NCBI GenBank assembly: GCA_002424845.1
Contig: DILD01000026.1
Location: forward strand, 1-10,854
Reading direction: 5' to 3'
DNA from: Thiobacillus denitrificans
Lineage (GTDB): Bacteria; Pseudomonadota; Gammaproteobacteria; Burkholderiales; Thiobacillaceae
Length of the DNA stretch: 10,854 nucleotides
Made by a program: the position numbers and the translations under genes. The notes beneath the pieces were generated by a model. That model searched no databases. It was not told the DNA's origin and was given only the letters and a program-made list of their open reading frames with translations. Of the stretch, positions 7,092-10,854 are shown one piece after another (within the stretch, counting starts at the first letter, position 1; every line of letters starts with the position of its first letter).

Positions 7092-8102
7092 ATGCTCTAT
7101 CCGCTGATCCGTCCCGCCCTGTTCTCGCTCGATCCCGAGGACGCACATCGCTTCACGCTCGCCAGCCTCAACCTTGCGCAGCGGCTTGGCCTGCTGGGCC
7201 TGCTGTCGCGCGCCACCGGCAAACCGGTGCATGTGATGGGCATCGACTTTCCTAACGCAGTAGGGCTGGCTGCCGGACTCGACAAGGACGGCGCGCACAT
7301 CAATGCACTGGCTGCGCTCGGATTCGGCTTCATCGAAATCGGCACGGTGACGCCGCGCCCGCAACCCGGCAATCCGCAACCCCGCATGTTCCGCCTGCCC
7401 AAAGCGGAGGCCATCATCAACCGCATGGGCTTCAACAACCACGGTGTCGACAACCTGGTGCGCAATGTCGAGGCCAGCGGATTCAAGGGTGTGCTCGGCA
7501 TCAATATCGGCAAGAACAAGGACACGCCGAACGAACAGGCGGTGGACGATTATCTGGCCTGCCTCGATAAGGTCTACGCGCATGCCAGCTATGTCACGGT
7601 CAATATCTCCTCGCCCAACACGCAGAACCTGCGCGAACTGCAGAAGGACGAGGCGCTCGACGCCCTGCTGTCGGCGATCAAGCTGCGCCAGTCCGAACTC
7701 GCGCAGCAGCATGGCAAATACGTGCCGATCGCGCTGAAGATCGCGCCCGACCTCGACGACGCGCAGATCGCCGCGATTGCCGCGCTGCTGATGATGCACC
7801 GCATCGATGCGGTGATTGCCACCAACACCACCATCGCCCGGGATGCCGTCGCCGGACTGCCGAACGCAGATGAAACCGGTGGCCTCTCGGGTGCACCGGT
7901 GCGTGCGGCCTCCACACGCGTGATCCAGTCACTGTCGCACCACCTGAAAAACGAAGTGCCGATCATCGGCGTCGGCGGTATTCTGTCCGGCGAAGATGCG
8001 CAGGAGAAAATCGCCGCAGGCGCCTCCCTGGTGCAACTGTATTCCGGCCTGATTTATCGTGGCCCGGAACTGGTACGCGAATGCGTGCGGCGCCTTGCCT
8101 GA
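7092..8102 (+). CDS. pyrD: Dihydroorotate dehydrogenase (quinone), class 2
   Basis: This enzyme oxidises dihydroorotate to orotate, the fourth step of pyrimidine synthesis, and passes electrons through FMN to membrane quinone. The 336-residue length and the N-terminal segment MLYPLIRPALFSLDPEDAHR match class 2 PyrD, whose amphipathic N-terminus docks on the inner membrane. Visible motifs include GLAAGLDKDG, a stretch with RMGFNNHGVDN, NISSPNTQNLR with Asn171 and the catalytic base Ser174 (class 1 enzymes use Cys), ATNTTI, and the phosphate-binding VGGILSG and YSGLIYRGP near the C-terminus. It begins 3 bases after the symporter stop with no obvious ribosome binding site, which suggests translational coupling. 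Aspartate is a precursor of dihydroorotate, so pairing with an acidic amino acid symporter could be functional, but it may be chance. Confidence 0.95.
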   Translation: MLYPLIRPALFSLDPEDAHRFTLASLNLAQRLGLLGLLSRATGKPVHVMGIDFPNAVGLAAGLDKDGAHINALAALGFGFIEIGTVTPRPQPGNPQPRMFRLPKAEAIINRMGFNNHGVDNLVRNVEASGFKGVLGINIGKNKDTPNEQAVDDYLACLDKVYAHASYVTVNISSPNTQNLRELQKDEALDALLSAIKLRQSELAQQHGKYVPIALKIAPDLDDAQIAAIAALLMMHRIDAVIATNTTIARDAVAGLPNADETGGLSGAPVRAASTRVIQSLSHHLKNEVPIIGVGGILSGEDAQEKIAAGASLVQLYSGLIYRGPELVRECVRRLA

Positions 8103-8181
8103 CCCTTTGCAGGGACTCACTGCCCCCCACACACACGCGTAAGCGCCTGCTCCAAGCCATCCATTTTCTACGAGACCCGTC

Positions 8182-9267
8182 ATGCACATTGGCATTCCGA
8201 AGGAAATCAAGAACCACGAATACCGCGTAGCGCTGACTCCTGAAGGCGCTCGCTTGCTAAGCGCAGCAGGTCATCGGGTCAGCATCGAGAACGGGGCTGG
8301 CACCGCAGCAGGATTTTCCGATGAAGCCTATCGCGCTGCCGGTGCGCTCATCGTGACCGCGCCGTCGGAAGTCTGGGGCGCCGATCTGGTAGTCAAGGTC
8401 AAGGAACCGCAACCCAGCGAACTGGACTACCTGCACAGCGGGCAGTTGCTGTTCTGCTACCTGCATCTGGCAGCCGCGCCGGAACTTGCACGCGCACTGA
8501 TGGCGCGTGAAGTGACTGCGATTGCCTACGAAACGGTGACCCAGCCTGCCGGCGGTCTGCCGCTGCTACAGCCAATGTCCGACATTGCCGGACGACTTGC
8601 GCCGCAGATGGGCGCGCTGGGACTTCACAAATCTCACGGCGGCAGCGGCAAACTGATTTCCGGGATGCCTGGCGTGCCACCTGCACATGTGCTTGTCATC
8701 GGGGCTGGCGTGGTAGGCATGAGCGCCGTGCGCACAGCGGTTGGCCTGGGCGCGCACGTGACACTGATCGATCGCCAGGCCCATAAACTCGCCCATGCCG
8801 AATCAATGTTCGGCGCGCGAGTGGAGACGCGGTTTTCTACGCCGGAAGCCATTTCCGACACACTGGCACAAGCTGACATTGTGATTGGTGCAGCTCAGAT
8901 TCCCGGCTGCCACGCACCCCGTCTGATCAGCATGGAATTCCTGAGGCGAATGTCGCCTGGCTCAGTGCTGGTGGATGTGGCCATCGATCAAGGCGGCATC
9001 GCCGAGAGCTCGCGCCCCACGACTCACAGCGATCCGTTCTTTGTTGCCGAGGGTATCGTTCATTACTGTGTCACCAACATGCCTGGCGCCGTTGCGCGAA
9101 CGTCCACCGAGGCGCTCACCCATGCCACCCTGCCCTATGTGCAGACGCTGGCTGCAAAATCCCTTGGCGCGCTGCAAACCGATGCAGGGCTGAAAGAGGG
9201 CTTGCACGTGCATGCCGGGAAAATCGTCCATGCTGGCTTGGCGCAGGATCTCGGGATGGGCGAGTAG
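8182..9267 (+). CDS. ald: Alanine dehydrogenase (NAD-dependent)
   Basis: This enzyme interconverts L-alanine and pyruvate plus ammonia with NAD(H) in the cytoplasm. The 361-residue protein is close to the usual length of about 370. It begins with the family signature MHIGIPKEIKNHEYRVALTP. Substrate residues can be seen at Arg15, in VKVKEP (the Lys that binds pyruvate) and in CYLHLA (catalytic His). The Rossmann motif IGAGVVG lies near residues 173-179, and VAIDQGG carries the catalytic Asp near 270. HYCVTNMPGAVARTST follows, as in other Ald proteins. Transhydrogenase alpha subunits share this fold, but the length and the MPGAVARTST segment fit Ald. It follows pyrD by 79 bases with only a weak GAGA ahead of the ATG, so readthrough from pyrD is possible. 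A small hairpin overlaps its stop codon. Confidence 0.94.
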   Translation: MHIGIPKEIKNHEYRVALTPEGARLLSAAGHRVSIENGAGTAAGFSDEAYRAAGALIVTAPSEVWGADLVVKVKEPQPSELDYLHSGQLLFCYLHLAAAPELARALMAREVTAIAYETVTQPAGGLPLLQPMSDIAGRLAPQMGALGLHKSHGGSGKLISGMPGVPPAHVLVIGAGVVGMSAVRTAVGLGAHVTLIDRQAHKLAHAESMFGARVETRFSTPEAISDTLAQADIVIGAAQIPGCHAPRLISMEFLRRMSPGSVLVDVAIDQGGIAESSRPTTHSDPFFVAEGIVHYCVTNMPGAVARTSTEALTHATLPYVQTLAAKSLGALQTDAGLKEGLHVHAGKIVHAGLAQDLGMGE

Positions 9268-9279
9268 ATCGCCCCTTTT
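9258..9279 (+). terminator. Candidate terminator overlapping the ald stop codon
   Basis: GGGCGA (9258-9263) pairs with TCGCCC (9269-9274) around a 5-base loop containing the TAG stop, followed by CTTTTC. The six-bp GC-rich stem with a short T run could end the gltP-pyrD-ald transcript. The stem is short, so termination may be partial. Confidence 0.45.
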
Positions 9280-9281
9280 CA

Positions 9282-9597
9282 TTACGAACAACCCACCCAC
9301 ACACGGTTATAAATGGGACCGACCGGCTGGCGCAGCAATCGATGCCTCCAGCCATTCAGCCCCGCCAGAGAAAGATCGGGCGCAAGGCGGACCACCAGTA
9401 GCACGCCGGACACAATTTCCACCTGCTGCATCACTTCGGTGCTGAGACGCTCCAAATGCATCACCAGCCCGCGCAGGGTGTTGCCATGGCTGATCACCAG
9501 CAGACGTTTCCCTCCTCTATTCACGGCACAAACACATCGTGCCAATAGGGCAACATGCGTTTCTGGCTATCACGCAGGCTTTCGCAAGCCACAGAGT
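9282..9597 (-). pseudogene. gpmA: gpmA remnant: 3' end of phosphoglycerate mutase, frameshifted
   Basis: On the minus strand two adjacent frames together read as the C-terminal part of 2,3-bisphosphoglycerate-dependent phosphoglycerate mutase, the glycolytic enzyme interconverting 3- and 2-phosphoglycerate. The first piece, near 9520-9590, reads ESLRDSQKRMLPYWHDVFVP and then hits a stop. The second piece resumes in another frame at about 9515 as GKRLLVISHGNTLRGLVMHL, which contains the second active-site His (bases 9486-9488). Counting residues between the pieces suggests loss of one base near 9518-9525. The following segment is degraded: IVSGVLLVVRL stands where the family has a motif like IPTGVPLVYEL. 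The first two-thirds of the gene, including the phosphohistidine RHG motif, is absent and is replaced at about 9585-9597 by transposase sequence. It cannot make a working enzyme. Identification is by motif memory, not alignment. Confidence 0.85.
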
Positions 9598-9790
9598 CTA
9601 CCGTGATCGGGAAAAAGCGCGGCGTGATGTCTTCGACTACATCGAGATGTTCTACAACCCGAAGCGGCGCCACAGTTACAGCAATGGGCTTTCGCCGATA
9701 GACTACAAGAAGCAATACGAAGAGAGGCTTACGATTGTCCGGAAAATCGGGGGCGATTCATGCGGTGCATATCAATCAGTACAAAATTAG
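9590..9790 (+). mobile_element. IS3-family transposase remnant (OrfB C-terminus)
   Basis: About 65 codons match the very end of IS3-family OrfB transposases: HRVYRDREKARRDVFDYIE, then FYNPKRRHS (9650-9676), then LSPIDYKKQYEERL, ending at TAG 9788-9790. The region carrying the DDE catalytic residues lies upstream in intact elements and is missing, so the piece is inactive. The open frame runs back to 9539, but the part before about 9590 is antisense to the gpmA remnant and should not be read as transposase. I could not find a clear terminal inverted repeat or target duplication in the bases after 9790. The subgroup cannot be fixed by eye. Confidence 0.85.
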
Positions 9791-9892
9791 GCTATACCAA
9801 ATCCAAATCTGACCCAAAAACTAGGGATGGCATTCTTTTTTCGCAATCAAACAACAGTTGGTACAGAATGCAGCACTTGGCAGGCGCGTCAA
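9791..9892. other. AT-rich non-coding stretch between IS remnant and cco promoter
   Basis: These about 100 bases follow the transposase stop and are visibly richer in A and T than the coding DNA around them. I expected the right end of the insertion sequence here but see no convincing inverted repeat; a TGACCC at 9810-9815 is in the wrong orientation for the right end. No gene is visible. With the two remnants and the promoter region, 9268-9992 holds no intact gene. Confidence 0.5.
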
Positions 9893-9893
9893 C

Positions 9894-9923
9894 TTGACAT
9901 GCTTGCTTATAAATAGATACATT
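9894..9923 (+). promoter_or_regulatory. Candidate sigma70-type promoter of ccoN
   Basis: TTGACA (9894-9899) is a perfect -35 hexamer. TACATT (9918-9923), 18 bases downstream, matches the -10 consensus at four of six positions. It would start RNA near 9930, giving a leader of about 60 bases to the ccoN ATG. It lies about 100 bases beyond the insertion sequence remnant. Confidence 0.5.
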
Positions 9924-9981
9924 TGTCCTCAATGCGCAACCTATCATTTGTTTCGCATGTTTTAATTTAGTCATCAATCAC

Positions 9982-9995
9982 GGGAGACGTGTATG
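9982..9995 (+). promoter_or_regulatory. Ribosome binding site of ccoN
   Basis: GGGAGA (9982-9987) lies five bases before the ATG at 9993. It is the clearest Shine-Dalgarno sequence in the window; most other genes here have none that I can see. It supports the chosen start. Confidence 0.75.
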
Positions 9996-10854
9996 GAAGC
10001 GACAACCTACAACTATAAGGTCGTCCGCCAGTTCGCCATCATGACGGTAGTCTGGGGAATTGTCGGCATGCTGGTCGGGGTCATCCTGGCCGCACAACTG
10101 ATCTGGCCGGACCTGACCTTTGGAATCGAATGGCTGTCGTATGGCCGTCTGCGTCCGCTGCATACCAACGCAGTGATCTTCGCGTTTGGTGGCTCGGCCA
10201 TGTTTGCCGTGTCGTACTACATCGTGCAGCGCACCTGCCAGGCACGGCTGTGGGGCGAAAAGCTGGCGGCCTTCACTTTCTGGGGCTGGACTGCGGTGAT
10301 CGTACTGGCTGCAGTCACACTGCCCTTGGGCTATACCAGCTCCAAGGAATATGCCGAGCTGGAATGGCCGATCGATATCCTGATCACGGTGGTGTGGGTG
10401 TCGTACGCGCTGGTGTTCTTCGGCACCATCATCAAGCGCAAAACCAAGCACATCTATGTGTCCAACTGGTTCTTCGGTGCCTATATCCTGGTGATCGCGC
10501 TGTTGCACCTGGTGAACAGCGCAGAGTTGCCGGTGACGTTCACCAAGTCCTACTCCGCCTACGCCGGGGTGCAGGACGCGATGGTGCAGTGGTGGTACGG
10601 CCATAACGCGGTGGGTTTCTTCCTCACCACGGCTTTCCTCGGGATGATGTACTACTTCATTCCGAAGCAGGCCGGCCGCCCGATCTATTCCTATCGTCTG
10701 TCGGTCGTGCACTTCTGGTCGCTCAACTTCATCTACATGTGGGCGGGTCCGCACCACCTGCAGTACACCGCCCTGCCCGACTGGGCGCAGTCGCTCGGCA
10801 TGGTGTTCTCGCTGATGCTGCTGGCACCTTCCTGGGGCGGCATGATGAACGGCA
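9993..10854 (+). CDS. ccoN: cbb3-type cytochrome c oxidase subunit I (CcoN), 3' partial
   Basis: This is the catalytic, heme-copper subunit of the high-affinity cbb3 oxidase, which reduces oxygen and pumps protons in the inner membrane under low oxygen. The window contains 287 codons of a protein usually near 470-480 residues. The N-terminus MEATTYNYKVVRQFAIM is typical of CcoN. Key residues are present: His57 in RPLHTN (low-spin heme ligand), His204 in WWYGHNAV and His254/His255 in GPHHLQYTALPDW (copper B ligands), and Tyr248 in FIYMW, the tyrosine that in cbb3 enzymes crosslinks to a copper-ligand histidine. These sit exactly three below the Pseudomonas stutzeri numbers I recall (60, 207, 257/258, 251). 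ccoO, ccoQ and ccoP are expected to follow beyond the window. Transcription probably starts near 9930. Confidence 0.97.
   Translation, partial: MEATTYNYKVVRQFAIMTVVWGIVGMLVGVILAAQLIWPDLTFGIEWLSYGRLRPLHTNAVIFAFGGSAMFAVSYYIVQRTCQARLWGEKLAAFTFWGWTAVIVLAAVTLPLGYTSSKEYAELEWPIDILITVVWVSYALVFFGTIIKRKTKHIYVSNWFFGAYILVIALLHLVNSAELPVTFTKSYSAYAGVQDAMVQWWYGHNAVGFFLTTAFLGMMYYFIPKQAGRPIYSYRLSVVHFWSLNFIYMWAGPHHLQYTALPDWAQSLGMVFSLMLLAPSWGGMMNG

Noticed and set aside
5688..7799. 703-codon minus-strand open frame opposite the symporter and pyrD
   Set aside because: His/Arg/Gln-rich low-complexity translation without any recognisable motif, spanning two well-supported genes. It is an antisense shadow.
8103..8114. 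CCCT-TTGC-AGGG inverted repeat after pyrD
   Set aside because: A four-bp stem without a T run is too weak to call a terminator.
9837..9850. FNR/ANR-like box (TTTTT-CGCA-ATCAA) upstream of ccoN
   Set aside because: Only the right half matches TTGAT-N4-ATCAA. Its centre would be near -86 from the predicted start, which is not a usual activating position.
9978..10757. 259-codon minus-strand open frame opposite ccoN
   Set aside because: ccoN on the plus strand has all heme and copper ligands; the antisense frame shows no motif.

Overview
The window comes from a GC-rich proteobacterial chromosome. A betaproteobacterium is most likely, possibly a Thiobacillus-like autotroph. That placement rests on impressions: a class 2 quinone-linked PyrD, a cbb3 oxidase, a PBP5-type carboxypeptidase, a glutamate-type symporter and codon usage. 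No 16S or other marker gene is present. All intact genes are ordinary housekeeping, transport or respiratory genes, and I see no CRISPR array, phage, toxin-antitoxin pair or defence cassette.

Layout, left to right. (1) Bases 1-2436 (+) encode the end of a single polypeptide joining a pyruvate-dehydrogenase-type E2 acyltransferase to a complete dihydrolipoamide dehydrogenase (E3). Its 5' end lies outside the window, and a strong hairpin terminator follows at 2454-2495. (2) After about 330 bases with no recognisable gene comes a sodium:solute symporter gene (2822-4219, +), lower in GC than its neighbours. (3) A bidirectional terminator (4398-4423) separates it from a convergent D-alanyl-D-alanine carboxypeptidase gene (4456-5613, -). 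(4) A 161-base divergent intergenic region leads to a rightward set: a glutamate/aspartate-type symporter (5775-7088), pyrD (7092-8102, only 3 bases later) and ald, alanine dehydrogenase (8182-9267), which ends in a small hairpin that may be a terminator. (5) Bases 9282-9790 are a scar: the frameshifted 3' end of a gpmA phosphoglycerate mutase gene on the minus strand, abutting the last part of an IS3-family transposase on the plus strand. (6) An AT-rich stretch with a perfect TTGACA -35 hexamer leads to ccoN (9993 to window end, +), the catalytic subunit of cbb3 cytochrome oxidase.

Together the genes cover carbon entry to the TCA cycle (E2-E3), uptake and deamination of amino acids (symporter, ald), pyrimidine synthesis feeding electrons to quinone (pyrD), cell-wall trimming (carboxypeptidase) and microaerobic respiration (ccoN). 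Features most worth a second look are the E2-E3 fusion with its altered active-site motifs and the gpmA/IS junction just upstream of the cco promoter region.
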